NCBI GenBank assembly: GCA_964573885.1 | Contig: CAZNLL010000005.1 | Span: forward strand, 1-61,188 | DNA length: 61,188 nucleotides | Direction of reading: 5' to 3' | Source: CAZNLL01 sp964573885 | GTDB taxonomy: Bacteria; Desulfobacterota; DSM-4660; Desulfatiglandales; Desulfatiglandaceae | Part shown: piece after piece, positions 24,446 to 33,621 of the stretch | Layout of the letters: the number at the start of each line of letters is the position of its first letter | Position numbering within the stretch: the stretch's first letter is position 1 | Notes under the pieces: model-generated | Told to the model about the DNA's origin: nothing | Database searches by the model: none | The model's input: only the letters and a program-made list of their open reading frames with translations | Made by a program: the position numbers and the translations under genes

Positions 24446-26266
24446 ATGGGTGTGAACTATTTTCGACGCGATGACAGGGATACAAGGTTTGTGCTCTTCG
24501 AGCACCTGGATATGGACAAGCTCCTCACCTATGAGGCCTATCAGGACTTCTCCCCGGACGATTTTACCATGATTATCGACGAGGCCTTGAAGGTCTGTCG
24601 GGAGGTCCTGGGTCCTGCCATGCAGGATGGGGACCGGGATGGATGCACCTACCAGGACGGAAAGGTGACGGTACCCGCCTCCTTTCACAACTGCTGGAAG
24701 GTGATGGCCGAGAACGGGTGGATCGCCCTTTCCAGTAATCCTGAATTCGGCGGACAGGGCCTGCCCGCCGTCATGGGCGGCCTTATCGGCGAATACTTTA
24801 CCGGGGCCAACATGGCCTTTATGACCTTTCCGGGCCTGGCCGTAGGCAATGGCCGCCTGGTGGAAAACTTCGGTACCGACCAGGACCGGGCCATGTTTGT
24901 GGAAAAGATGTACACCGGTGTCTGGGGTGGGACCATGTGCCTCACCGAACCGGATGCGGGCTCTGACGTGGGGTGGTTGCGCACCAAGGCCATCCCCGAC
25001 CCTGAGACGGAAGATCCCCGCATTTACAAGATCGAGGGGACCAAGCGGTTCATCACCTGCGGGGAGCATGACCTGGCCGAGAATATCGTCCACCTCCTCC
25101 TCGCCCGGATCGAAGGCGCCCCCATGGGAACCAAGGGGATCAGCCTCTTTATTGTCCCCAAGATATGGGTCAACCCGGACGGCTCCCTGGAAAAACCCAA
25201 TGACGTGTTCTGCGGCAATATTGAACATAAGATGGGCATCCGCGGTTCCTCCACGTGTACCCTCAATTTTGGTGAAAACGGCAAATGCCGGGGGATTCTC
25301 CTTGGAGAACCCCATACGGGCATGGCCAAGATGTTTCAAATGATGAACGAGGCCCGCATGGGCTGCGGTGTGCAGGCCCTGGGCCTGGCCGCAAGCGCCT
25401 ATGATACGGCCCGGTATTACGCCAAAGAAAGGGTTCAGGGGCCCCCTTTCACCAACCGCGGCACGGACAGGGTCCCCATTGTCCAGCATGAGGACGTGAG
25501 GCGGATGCTCATGAACATGAAGGCCGGCACCGAGGCGATGCGGGCCATGATCGGCAAGCTCTTCCACCTCATTGACGTCCACTTTCACGATCCAGATGAA
25601 GCCACCCGGGAAAAGGCGGGCCAAAGGGTGGAACTCTTTACCCCCCTGGTTAAGGCCTATTGCTCCGATTACGGCTATGAGCTGACCCGGGAGGCCATCC
25701 AGATCCTGGCCGGGGTCGGGTACTGCAGCGAATTTCCCGTGGAGCAATACGCCCGGGACATTAAGATCGTTTCCATCTGGGAAGGGACCACCTATATCCA
25801 ATCCCTGGACCTGGTGGGGCGGAAACTGGGGATGGCCGGAGGCAAAGTCTTTCAGGACTGGTTGCAGGAGGTAATGGCCTTTACAGGGGAACATAAGGAG
25901 GACCAGGATTTCGCCCCCGATTTCAAGGTCCTCTTCAAGGCGGCCCAAGCCACGGGCGATTTTGCCATGAGGTACCTCCAGTACTTCAAGGAAGGGAGGC
26001 TCGCGCTCATCCCCCTGACCTCCACCCGTTTTCTCGAGTGCTTTTCGGAAACTCTCATGGCCCAGCTCATGCTGGAACAGGGCCTGACGGCTCGGAAGAA
26101 GGGTGCCGGCGTGGATCCGGGTTCGGCGGACGGCATCTTTTACAGGGGCAAAATGGAAACGGCCAAGTATTTCTGCCGAAACATCTTGACCAATGTCTTC
26201 GCCAGGCACATGGCCCTCCAGCAGGAAGACATATCGGCCGTGGATATCCCGGAGGAAGCCTTTTAG
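24446..26266 (+). CDS. Acyl-CoA dehydrogenase, 600-residue class
   Basis: 606 residues from ATG 24446 (AGGAAGGA upstream). The class has an N-terminal extension before the usual fold and an extra C-terminal helical domain, as in FadE5-like and DmdC-like enzymes. FAD-site motifs are CLTEPDAGSDVG and KRFITCGEHDLAEN, and the base is the Glu of IWEGTTYIQSLDLVGRKL. It catalyses the first step of beta-oxidation and passes electrons to ETF. It ends the operon, 75 bases after the thiolase and 87 bases before a strong terminator. Its nearest relative in the window is 33622-35406. Confidence 0.9.
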   Translation: MGVNYFRRDDRDTRFVLFEHLDMDKLLTYEAYQDFSPDDFTMIIDEALKVCREVLGPAMQDGDRDGCTYQDGKVTVPASFHNCWKVMAENGWIALSSNPEFGGQGLPAVMGGLIGEYFTGANMAFMTFPGLAVGNGRLVENFGTDQDRAMFVEKMYTGVWGGTMCLTEPDAGSDVGWLRTKAIPDPETEDPRIYKIEGTKRFITCGEHDLAENIVHLLLARIEGAPMGTKGISLFIVPKIWVNPDGSLEKPNDVFCGNIEHKMGIRGSSTCTLNFGENGKCRGILLGEPHTGMAKMFQMMNEARMGCGVQALGLAASAYDTARYYAKERVQGPPFTNRGTDRVPIVQHEDVRRMLMNMKAGTEAMRAMIGKLFHLIDVHFHDPDEATREKAGQRVELFTPLVKAYCSDYGYELTREAIQILAGVGYCSEFPVEQYARDIKIVSIWEGTTYIQSLDLVGRKLGMAGGKVFQDWLQEVMAFTGEHKEDQDFAPDFKVLFKAAQATGDFAMRYLQYFKEGRLALIPLTSTRFLECFSETLMAQLMLEQGLTARKKGAGVDPGSADGIFYRGKMETAKYFCRNILTNVFARHMALQQEDISAVDIPEEAF

Positions 26267-26353
26267 CGTCCCCCAGGGAGTGAGCAATAATCCTCGGCAG
26301 GTGGCTCAGGATTACATCATAACCATTGTGGAAATGGAAGCGCCAAGGAAGAC

Positions 26354-26399
26354 GGAACCAAGGTGGGGTCAATCCTGCGGCCTCGCCTTGGTTCCTTTT
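26354..26399 (+). terminator. Rho-independent terminator of the beta-oxidation operon
   Basis: GGAACCAAGG (26354-26363) pairs perfectly with CCTTGGTTCC (26386-26395), and TTTT follows immediately. It is the clearest intrinsic terminator in the window and separates the beta-oxidation operon from the radical-SAM cluster. Confidence 0.8.
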
Positions 26400-26432
26400 C
26401 TCCGCGCATAGCTGTTGTGTTGACGAGGCCTC

Positions 26433-28073
26433 ATGCGCACCTTACTCATCAACCCCTTCTACCCCATATCTGAAACCCCCTCTCCCCCCCTGGGACTCGC
26501 CTTTCTGGCGGCAGCCCTTGAGCAGGCCGGGGTGGAGGTAAGGATTCTTGATTTCGTGGTGATTCCTTACTCAAGGACAAGACTTGAATCCGTGCTCGGG
26601 GAATTCCGGCCCCACATGGTGGGAATAACCTCCGTGACCATGACGGTTGACCACGCCCTGACGCTGGTTAAACAGGTGAAAAGGGCCGATCCGCACATGG
26701 TGACCGTCATGGGCGGACCCCACGTAAGCTTTCGAGCGCAGGCCACGATGGAGGCCTGTCCGGAACTGGATATCATTGTCACCGGGGAGGGCGAAAAGAC
26801 GCTGGTGGACCTGGCGAGGGCCGTCGAAAAGGGTACCCCTTGGGCCGGGGTGCTCGGCCTCGTGTACAGGGACCGGACCGGGATCCGAAGCTCCGGCACC
26901 AGGGGCGATCCTGTAGACTTGAACGCCCTCCCCCTTCCGGCCAGGCATCTCCTTCCCCTGGGGCGGTACAAGGCCCTGGGCATGCCCATCACCATGACCA
27001 CCAGCCGAGGCTGCCCCTTCAAATGTATCTTCTGTGTGGGCGGGAAGATGCTTGGTCCCAGGGTCCGTTACAGAAATCCTGAATCGGTCGCGGATGAGAT
27101 GGAGTCCCTTGTCCGCCTTGGGTTTCCTCAAATCAACATTGCCGATGATCTCTTCACGGCCAACCAGACAAGGTGTATCAGCGTCTGCGATGAGATCATC
27201 CGAAGAGAACTCAACACCGGATGGGCGTGCTTCGCCAGGGTGGATACCGTATCCAGCCAGGCCCTTTCCAAGATGAAGGAAGCCGGGTGTCATACCATAA
27301 GCTTCGGTGTAGAGACCGCCGACCCGGATATACTCAGGGTCATAAGAAAAGGCATCACCCTCGACCAGGTCATTTCCGCGGTGAACATGTGTGTTGAGGC
27401 GGGGATAGCCCCTCATGCCTCGTTTATCCTGGGCCTGCCCGGGGAAACCCAACAAACCCTTGAGGGAACAGCCGGATTTGCCCGGCGCCTCAAGGACATG
27501 GGGGCCTCTTATGGCTTCCACGTGCTGGCCCCTTTTCCGGGCACCGAGGTCCGGGAGGAAAGGGGGAAGTTCAAAATCAAGATCCTCACCCATGACTGGT
27601 CCCAATACCATGCCAACCGGGCCGTGGCGGAAACGCCGGGGGCTTGCAAGAAAGAACTTGACCGCTTGGTCATTGAGTGGGAAGACAAGTTCAACGAATG
27701 GCTGGGGCTCTGTAAAGACCATGTGGAGAGGGGAACGGCCACCGAGGAAGAAGCCCGTCAAATCAAGGGGCTGGAACACACGGTGCGCATGCATGAACTG
27801 ATGATGAGAAATACCCTTGAGGAAAAGGGAACGTGGCAGGACAAAACCGGGGGTTGCAGCGCTGAGGCCGCCCTCCGGGAACTGGCATCCAGACTCCAAG
27901 GTGCCGACCCCCCGGATTACGACCGGCTTATGGCCAGCCTCAAGACCGCCCTTGAGCAGGGTACCCTGAGGCTGGCCCGGAATAACGGCCGAGTCCGGTG
28001 GGAATGGGTGGAATTTCTGGTATCTCCGCCGGACTTGAAAGCCATAACACCCCTATGGGGGCTCAAACCATGA
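26433..28073 (+). CDS. B12-binding-domain radical SAM protein
   Basis: 546 residues. Residues 1 to about 150 form a cobalamin-binding-type domain (opening TLLINPFYPISETPSPPLGL). The radical SAM core has the cluster motif C194-x3-C198-x2-C201 in SRGCPFKCIFC, then the SAM-binding segments ISFGVETADPDIL and HASFILGLPGET. The last 150 residues are charged and helical, without a family I recognise. Such enzymes methylate or rearrange unreactive carbon atoms, in natural products, lipids and tetrapyrroles. It opens a four-gene plus-strand operon with a glycosyltransferase and a methyltransferase, which points to modification of a glycolipid or secondary metabolite; the product is unknown. Confidence 0.85.
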   Translation: MRTLLINPFYPISETPSPPLGLAFLAAALEQAGVEVRILDFVVIPYSRTRLESVLGEFRPHMVGITSVTMTVDHALTLVKQVKRADPHMVTVMGGPHVSFRAQATMEACPELDIIVTGEGEKTLVDLARAVEKGTPWAGVLGLVYRDRTGIRSSGTRGDPVDLNALPLPARHLLPLGRYKALGMPITMTTSRGCPFKCIFCVGGKMLGPRVRYRNPESVADEMESLVRLGFPQINIADDLFTANQTRCISVCDEIIRRELNTGWACFARVDTVSSQALSKMKEAGCHTISFGVETADPDILRVIRKGITLDQVISAVNMCVEAGIAPHASFILGLPGETQQTLEGTAGFARRLKDMGASYGFHVLAPFPGTEVREERGKFKIKILTHDWSQYHANRAVAETPGACKKELDRLVIEWEDKFNEWLGLCKDHVERGTATEEEARQIKGLEHTVRMHELMMRNTLEEKGTWQDKTGGCSAEAALRELASRLQGADPPDYDRLMASLKTALEQGTLRLARNNGRVRWEWVEFLVSPPDLKAITPLWGLKP

Positions 28074-29323
28074 CAAAGGACAACCAGGGTCCTCTCAGGA
28101 TATGCCTCCTGAGCTACCGGAGTAATCCCCACTGCGGCGGCCAGGGCGTCTATATCAAGAACCTCGCCAAGGCCCTGGCGGACCTGGGACACGAGGTGGA
28201 AATCCTGTCGGGCCCACCTGACTCGGCCTTTGACAACGGCACGCCCGTGGTCCAGTTGCCTTGCCTGGACCTCTATAATCCCGAGACCCTCTTCCGGGTC
28301 CCCTCCCTCAAGGAGCTCTCCGATCCCCTCAATACCGCTGAATGGGTGGGGGTCTGCACCATGGGTTTTCCTGAACCCTTTACCTTTGGGATCCGGGCCT
28401 ACCGGTTCTTGCGCAAGGGGTTCAGAAAGTATGACGTGGTCCACGACAACCAAAGCCTTTCCTACGGCCTTTGGGGTGTCCGGCGGTTTTTGCCCACTGT
28501 GGCCACCATTCATCATCCCATTACCGTGGACCGTGACCTGGCCGTCCGATCCGCCCCCTCCCTTTGGCGGAAGATGCAGCAAATGCGGTGGTTTTCCTTT
28601 GTGGGGATGCAGAAGCGGGTCTCCCGTTCCCTGTCCCATATTATAACCGTCTCTGAATGCGCCAAGGCCGACATCAGCAAGGATTTCAAGATCCCCTTGA
28701 AAAAATTCAGGACTGTTCCCAATGGGATCAATACAAATCTCTTTCGTCCCCTCCCCCACGTTCAACGGGGAAAAAACCGGCTTATTGTGACCAACAGCGC
28801 CGATATCCCTCTCAAGGGTCTCCACTACCTGCTCCGGGCCGTGGCCCTCGTATCTGAGTCCCATGATTTGAGGCTGACCGTTGTGGGCACCCCCAGGAAG
28901 GGGGGAGAGGTGGAAAGGCTGATCAGGCAACTGGATCTGCGAAAACACGTCACTTTTACGGGCAGGATCGAAGACCAAGCCCTTGTTCAGGCCTATGCCC
29001 GGGCCAGCATAGCCGTGGTACCATCCCTTTACGAGGGATTCGGGCTACCGGCGGGGGAAGCCATGGCATGTGGTGTCCCTGTAATCAGTACCACCGGCGG
29101 GGCACTGCCGGAGGTGGTGGGCCGTGCCGGGATCCTTGTGCCCCCGGCCAGCGCAGGGGCCCTGGCCAGGGCGATCATGGATCTCCTGGACCACCTGGAA
29201 AGGGCCCAAGAAATGGGGGAGGCAGGGCTCCAACGGGTCCGGGACCATTTCACCTGGAAGAGGGCCGCTCAAAAATCTGTTAATGTATACAGGGAAGTGA
29301 TCCATGATCACCGTGGACTTTGA
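28070..29323 (+). CDS. Glycosyltransferase family 4 protein
   Basis: 417 residues from ATG 28070, which overlaps the radical SAM stop as ATGA; a longer frame to 27998 is rejected. GT-B fold: N-terminal glycine-rich loop CGGQGVYIKNLAKALADLGH, and C-terminal donor-binding signature PSLYEGFGLPAGEAMACGVP with both conserved Glu residues, then PEVVGRAGILV. It transfers a sugar from a nucleotide donor to an unknown acceptor, probably at the inner face of the membrane. It overlaps the methyltransferase by 20 bases. Confidence 0.88.
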   Translation: MTKDNQGPLRICLLSYRSNPHCGGQGVYIKNLAKALADLGHEVEILSGPPDSAFDNGTPVVQLPCLDLYNPETLFRVPSLKELSDPLNTAEWVGVCTMGFPEPFTFGIRAYRFLRKGFRKYDVVHDNQSLSYGLWGVRRFLPTVATIHHPITVDRDLAVRSAPSLWRKMQQMRWFSFVGMQKRVSRSLSHIITVSECAKADISKDFKIPLKKFRTVPNGINTNLFRPLPHVQRGKNRLIVTNSADIPLKGLHYLLRAVALVSESHDLRLTVVGTPRKGGEVERLIRQLDLRKHVTFTGRIEDQALVQAYARASIAVVPSLYEGFGLPAGEAMACGVPVISTTGGALPEVVGRAGILVPPASAGALARAIMDLLDHLERAQEMGEAGLQRVRDHFTWKRAAQKSVNVYREVIHDHRGL

Positions 29324-30014
29324 GAAGCTGCGGGTCACGGTGGGGTCCAGGGTTCTCGATGTGGGATGCGGATCGGGCCGCCATACGGGTGCGGCCCTGA
29401 GAAGGGGACCCGTAAAGGCCGTTGCCGCCGATGTAAGCTTTGAGGAAGTGCTCAAGGCCAGGAAGCGCCTGGACCATGAACAGGCCCTGGGGGCCTACCA
29501 GGGGGGCGCCTGGGCGGTTTTGGTGGCGGACATGACCTGTCTGCCATTTAAAGACGATTGTTTTGACCTGGTCATCTGCTCCGAGGCCCTGGAGCACGTC
29601 CCCGAGCACGTGGACGCGGTGCAAGAGGTGGTGCGGGTCCTCAAAACCGGCAGGGACCTGGTGGTCAGTGTACCCCGGTACCTGCCCGAACGGCTGTGCT
29701 GGGCTCTCTCCGAGGAGTATAGAAATAAAGAGGGAGGGCATGTACGCATTTATAAAAAAGGTCAGCTTACCGGCCTCCTGGAAAAGGCGGGAACTAAGAA
29801 ATGGGCGTCCCATTTCGCCCACAGTCTCCACACCCCCTTTTGGTGGCTTAAATGCCTGGTAGGGCCCGGAAGGACCGATTCCGCCATGGTCAAGCTCTAT
29901 CACCGCTTCCTGGTCTGGGACATGATGAAAAAACCGCTGCTGATGCGCGTTTTGAGCCACCTCCTGAATCCTTTCTTGGGTAAAAGTACGGTGATTTACC
30001 TGAGGAAGGAGTAA
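29304..30014 (+). CDS. Class I SAM-dependent methyltransferase
   Basis: 236 residues. Motif I is VLDVGCGSGRHTGAAL, motif II the acidic end of AVAADVS, and motif IV DLVICSEALEHVPEHV, which is the UbiE/type-11 arrangement. It overlaps the glycosyltransferase by 20 bases and its stop abuts the next start, so the three are co-translated. The methyl acceptor is likely the same glycosylated or isoprenoid-like compound handled by its neighbours. Confidence 0.85.
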   Translation: MITVDFEKLRVTVGSRVLDVGCGSGRHTGAALRRGPVKAVAADVSFEEVLKARKRLDHEQALGAYQGGAWAVLVADMTCLPFKDDCFDLVICSEALEHVPEHVDAVQEVVRVLKTGRDLVVSVPRYLPERLCWALSEEYRNKEGGHVRIYKKGQLTGLLEKAGTKKWASHFAHSLHTPFWWLKCLVGPGRTDSAMVKLYHRFLVWDMMKKPLLMRVLSHLLNPFLGKSTVIYLRKE

Positions 30015-31115
30015 ATGCAACCCCGACTTCCAATGAGGAGAAAAATGTCCAAGGCCTTCACCCTTCAAAAAATCGACTACCCCCTGGCTGATATTTTGAC
30101 AGGTTCCTTATTCATCGCCAGCGTCCAAAAGTCCAACGGAGAGATTCCCTGGTCCCGGGGCGGCAAGACAGATCCCTGGGATCATATCGAGAGCGCCATG
30201 GGCCTCACCGTGGGAGGTCTTTACGAGGAGGCCAAGAGGGCCTACCTCTGGTCCTCGCTGACCCAGCTCCCGGACGGGAGCTGGTGGTCTTGCTATGAGG
30301 GGGGCAAGCCCAGGTCCGACGCCTACAAGGACTCGAACATGACCGCCTATATCGCCGTGGGTGTGCTCCACTATTTCCTGGCCACAGGGGATTTTGAATT
30401 TCTCCGGGCCTTGTGGCCCGCCGTGGTCAAGGCGGTGGATTATGTGACCACCCTACAAGGCACAGGCGGAGAGGTCTTCTGGGCCAGAAGGGCCGACGGC
30501 AGTATAGACCACAAGGCCCTCCTCACCGGGTCAAGTTCCATCTACATGAGCCTGACCTGTGCCCTTAAAACCGCTTCCATTCTGGGTGAAAAAAGGCCCT
30601 CATGGGAAGTGGCCAGGATGAAGCTCGGGAAGGCCATCCGGTACCGGCCCCAGCTCTTTGACCGCACCAAGTCCCGGTATTCCATGGACTGGTACTACCC
30701 GGTTCTTTGCGGCGTCTTTACCGGGAAAGAGGCCCGCCGCCGGATCCAGGAGTCCTGGAATGCCTTTGCCATTCCGGGTTGGGGGGTGCGCTGCGTGCTG
30801 GACAGGCCGTGGCTGACCATGGCCGAAACCTCAGAATTGGTCATAGCCCTGGCGGCCATGGGTGAATTCAGGTCGGCGGAGATGGCCTTCGCGTGGATAC
30901 AGGATAAAAAATACGATGACGGTGCATTCTGGACCGGACTTACCTTCCCGGATGGTCAAATCTATACCCGGGAAAAGACCACCTGGACGGCCGCAGCCGT
31001 TCTCCTGGCCGCGGACCTGCTCTTTGGCATCAGCTCAGCAAGCCGGCTCTTCAGCCATGCCTTCTGGAAGCCTTTTCCCTTTTCTTCCAGGCATCATCAA
31101 CCTCTCCTCCCCTGA
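30015..31115 (+). CDS. Predicted helical-barrel protein (prenyltransferase/terpenoid-cyclase-like fold)
   Basis: 366 residues from ATG 30015; ATG 30045, preceded by GAGGAG, is equally credible and removes ten residues. Repeated helix pairs with aromatic and Gly-Trp elements (IPWSRGGKTDPWDHIE, LPDGSWWSCYEGG, DDGAFWTGLTFPDG) suggest an alpha/alpha barrel like that of squalene cyclases or glycosidases. No DxDD cyclase motif is visible, so catalysis is unproven. Proteins of this look often sit beside a glycosyltransferase and a methyltransferase. It ends the plus operon and its 3' end overlaps the convergent methyltransferase by 19 bases. Confidence 0.7.
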   Translation: MQPRLPMRRKMSKAFTLQKIDYPLADILTGSLFIASVQKSNGEIPWSRGGKTDPWDHIESAMGLTVGGLYEEAKRAYLWSSLTQLPDGSWWSCYEGGKPRSDAYKDSNMTAYIAVGVLHYFLATGDFEFLRALWPAVVKAVDYVTTLQGTGGEVFWARRADGSIDHKALLTGSSSIYMSLTCALKTASILGEKRPSWEVARMKLGKAIRYRPQLFDRTKSRYSMDWYYPVLCGVFTGKEARRRIQESWNAFAIPGWGVRCVLDRPWLTMAETSELVIALAAMGEFRSAEMAFAWIQDKKYDDGAFWTGLTFPDGQIYTREKTTWTAAAVLLAADLLFGISSASRLFSHAFWKPFPFSSRHHQPLLP

Positions 31116-31723
31116 CGCTGGAGCACGCCCAGGGTCTTGGTCATGGCCCGCTCCAAGAACCGGCCCGAGTCCAGGGCCCGGCAATAGACTTGATACGGGG
31201 CCTGTCCGCCTTTTCGGGGATCCATGAAGACATCATGGATCATCAGGAATCCCCCGGGCATGATGTGCCCGGCCCAGGAGACATAATCCCTGTAAGCGTC
31301 TTCATAGGAATGGCCTCCGTCTATAAAGACCAGGCTCAGGGGGGTTGACCATGACCGGGCCGCCACCTCAGACCGGCACACCATGGGCACCACCGTATCC
31401 TCCAGGCCGGCCCGCTCAACGGTTTCCCTAAAGGCCCTGAAGGTGTTCACCCGGCCGGTTTCCGGATCCAGGAGGTCAGGATCAGAATAGGCCTCACCAG
31501 ACTGCTGCTCTTCCGAGCCCCTGTGATGATCAATGGAATAGAGGATCCCATTATGTTTCTTGCAGGCCGTGCCCAAATACACCGTTGATTTGCCGCAGTA
31601 GCTCCCGATCTCCAGGCAGGGACCCCATCTGCTGGCCTCCAGGGCAGTCTCATAGAGCCGCCAGCCCTCTTCCTCGTCCAGGAATCCCTTTATCTCCCTG
31701 ATCAACCCCTCGTCCAAATCCAC
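31097..31723 (-). CDS. Class I methyltransferase, TylF/Methyltransf_24-like
   Basis: 208 residues from GTG 31723. Motif I is CLEIGSYCGKSTVYLG, then LYSIDHHRGS, and the acidic loop LSLVFIDGGHSYEDAYRDY is characteristic of the macrocin/CmcI-type O-methyltransferases that bind a metal. The acceptor is unknown. It is the last gene of the minus-strand operon, 10 bases after the MBL hydrolase, yet its neighbour in the convergent operon is also part of a glycosyl/methyl transfer cluster, so it may serve that pathway. Confidence 0.82.
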   Translation of the reverse strand: MDLDEGLIREIKGFLDEEEGWRLYETALEASRWGPCLEIGSYCGKSTVYLGTACKKHNGILYSIDHHRGSEEQQSGEAYSDPDLLDPETGRVNTFRAFRETVERAGLEDTVVPMVCRSEVAARSWSTPLSLVFIDGGHSYEDAYRDYVSWAGHIMPGGFLMIHDVFMDPRKGGQAPYQVYCRALDSGRFLERAMTKTLGVLQRQGRRG

Positions 31724-31733
31724 TTCCCGGCCC

Positions 31734-32705
31734 CTAGTCCTTTCGCGAATAGACGAGCCTTGCGCCGATCATCTCCTTGTGCACCCACCCTTGCTCCTCG
31801 ACATACTTGAGATGGGCGATGGTCTCCCCGGTGGCAAACCATTTCTGTGAAGGAGGGAAAAGGTGCCATGACCGCAGGTCTATATCCCAGGTCATTTGAG
31901 AGGCCACTTCATAGGCGGTCCTGGGGCCCCCTTCGAGGATAGAGAGGGTCTCCTGGGCCCGCCTTTGGTGATGCTCTTTGAGCTCCTGAATCCTTTTGCG
32001 GCAATCCCTGAAAATGCGTCTGTGGCCTGGCAGAACAAGGGCCACATCCATCTCATAGACCTTGTCAAGGCTTAAGAGGTATTCACGGAGGGGATGTACA
32101 TCATCGGACCAGGATTGGATGTTGGGGGTGATATCACCCAGGATATGATCACCGGAGAAGAGGACCTTTCTGTTGGGCTCATACAGGCACATATGCCCCC
32201 GGGTGTGGCCCGGGGTTTCCACACAAGTCAGGGAATAGGGCCCCACATGGATGATATCTCCTTGTCCAAGGATGGTGAGGGAGAGGTCCAGCCGGGAGCC
32301 GTATTTATAGCCCGGGTGCATGTGAAGGGCCGCCTCCAGCTCTTTATGAGGAAACCCGTGGACACTGGCATACTCACCCATTTTATCCCACACATTGCCG
32401 CGGGCATGGGCCTCGGCATCGGGTCTGTTGAAAAAGACCTGTGAGCGTTCCGTTGCCAGGCTGGAAACCAGGGCAAAGTGATCGGCGTGCAAATGGGTGA
32501 TAAAGAAATCCGTCTCTTCCAGCCCTATGCCCAGTTCAGCCAGTCCCTGGTCCATGACCTCTCTGCACTCCTTCCGGTTCAATCCCGTATCCACAATGAG
32601 GTTCCGGTTCGAATCCTTGATCACATAGGAGTTCACCGCCTTGAGCGGATTGCGAGGAAGGGGGATTTCCAGTCTGTATATGTTCGGCAAGACCTCTTCG
32701 ATCAT
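31734..32705 (-). CDS. MBL-fold metallo-hydrolase
   Basis: 323 residues. The metal motif is THLHADH (His-x-His-x-Asp-His), with further ligands in ETPGHTRGH and SGDHILGD. The C-terminal 90 residues resemble the winged-helix tail of LACTB2-like MBL proteins. The reaction could be thioester, lactone or glyoxalase-type hydrolysis. Position between a nitronate-monooxygenase-like gene and a methyltransferase in an acyl-CoA operon favours a CoA-thioester hydrolase, by inference only. Confidence 0.85.
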   Translation of the reverse strand: MIEEVLPNIYRLEIPLPRNPLKAVNSYVIKDSNRNLIVDTGLNRKECREVMDQGLAELGIGLEETDFFITHLHADHFALVSSLATERSQVFFNRPDAEAHARGNVWDKMGEYASVHGFPHKELEAALHMHPGYKYGSRLDLSLTILGQGDIIHVGPYSLTCVETPGHTRGHMCLYEPNRKVLFSGDHILGDITPNIQSWSDDVHPLREYLLSLDKVYEMDVALVLPGHRRIFRDCRKRIQELKEHHQRRAQETLSILEGGPRTAYEVASQMTWDIDLRSWHLFPPSQKWFATGETIAHLKYVEEQGWVHKEMIGARLVYSRKD

Positions 32706-32713
32706 CTCATCCC

Positions 32714-33604
32714 CTACCCTGTCACCATCTCTTCTATAATCTCACCAACGGTTTTGACCTCTTTTACGAGGCCGGCGACCTGACCGGCCGCGAGGGTGTT
32801 GGCCCTTAGATCACCGCCGATCCAGGCCTTTTCAAGGCTTTTTGCCATCTGGGCGTGGTTGAATTCACCGGGCCTTGCCAAGAGTTCCTCTGCGAGGGGG
32901 GTTCGGATGACGCGTACATGTACCTTGCCCCTGTCTATGAGTACCGTGTCTGTCTCCCTGCCCTCGCACAGGGCCTGTTTATACCGCTTATGGGCGACGC
33001 ACTCCCGGGATGCAATAAAGCGGGTTCCCACCTGTACCCCTTTCGCCCCCAAGGCAAAGGCGGCCCGATACCCGCGTGAATCCCCGATTCCCCCGGCAGC
33101 GACCACCGGTATGCTTACCGCATCAACCACCGCAGGGACCAGGACCATGGTGGAGGCCCCCTTTGTTCCCTGAATGCCCCCTGATTCACTCCCTTCGGCG
33201 ATCACCGCATCCACCCCTGCGGCCTCGGCCTTGAGGGCGTTCTCCACGTTGGGAACCACGTGAAGCACCTTTACTCCCCGGCTTTTGAAAAAAGAGACCA
33301 GCCCTTGAGGATTGCCCGCCGAGGTGGTCACCGCCTGAATCCCGTGGTCGGCAAGGACTTCCCCGAAGGTGAGGGACATGGGATTCATGGCCATCAGGTT
33401 GGCTCCAAAGGGCCTCCGGGTCCTCTTTTTGACCTCCTCAATGGCTTTTATCAAGGGTTCGGGTTCTGAGAGGAATGCCGTGGCCAGGAGGCCGAAGCCC
33501 CCTGCCTCCGACACCGCCGCCACCATTTCCGGGTTGCAGATCACCCCCATGGCCCCCTGGATAAGAGGATACCGGGTTCCGAGCAGTTCCGAGATATCTT
33601 TCAT
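32714..33604 (-). CDS. Nitronate monooxygenase / FabK-like FMN protein
   Basis: 296 residues from ATG 33604, seven bases after AAGGAGGG; the TTG at 33625 is rejected. TIM-barrel FMN-binding motifs are PLIQGAMGVICNPE at the start, EGSESGGIQG, and the phosphate loop PVVAAGGIGDSRG with GVQVGTRFIAS. Family members oxidise nitronates or reduce enoyl thioesters (FabK). In this acyl-CoA operon an enoyl-CoA reductase role is at least as likely as nitronate oxidation, and oxygen would be needed for the latter. Confidence 0.83.
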   Translation of the reverse strand: MKDISELLGTRYPLIQGAMGVICNPEMVAAVSEAGGFGLLATAFLSEPEPLIKAIEEVKKRTRRPFGANLMAMNPMSLTFGEVLADHGIQAVTTSAGNPQGLVSFFKSRGVKVLHVVPNVENALKAEAAGVDAVIAEGSESGGIQGTKGASTMVLVPAVVDAVSIPVVAAGGIGDSRGYRAAFALGAKGVQVGTRFIASRECVAHKRYKQALCEGRETDTVLIDRGKVHVRVIRTPLAEELLARPGEFNHAQMAKSLEKAWIGGDLRANTLAAGQVAGLVKEVKTVGEIIEEMVTG

Positions 33605-33621
33605 AAAGGGACCCTCCTTTT

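Noticed and set aside
24359..26287. Open minus-strand frame of about 640 codons antisense to the acyl-CoA dehydrogenase
   Set aside because: It is the mirror of a well-supported gene in GC-rich codon usage. The translated text has no domain, and its composition (many Gly, His, Pro) is typical of shadow frames.
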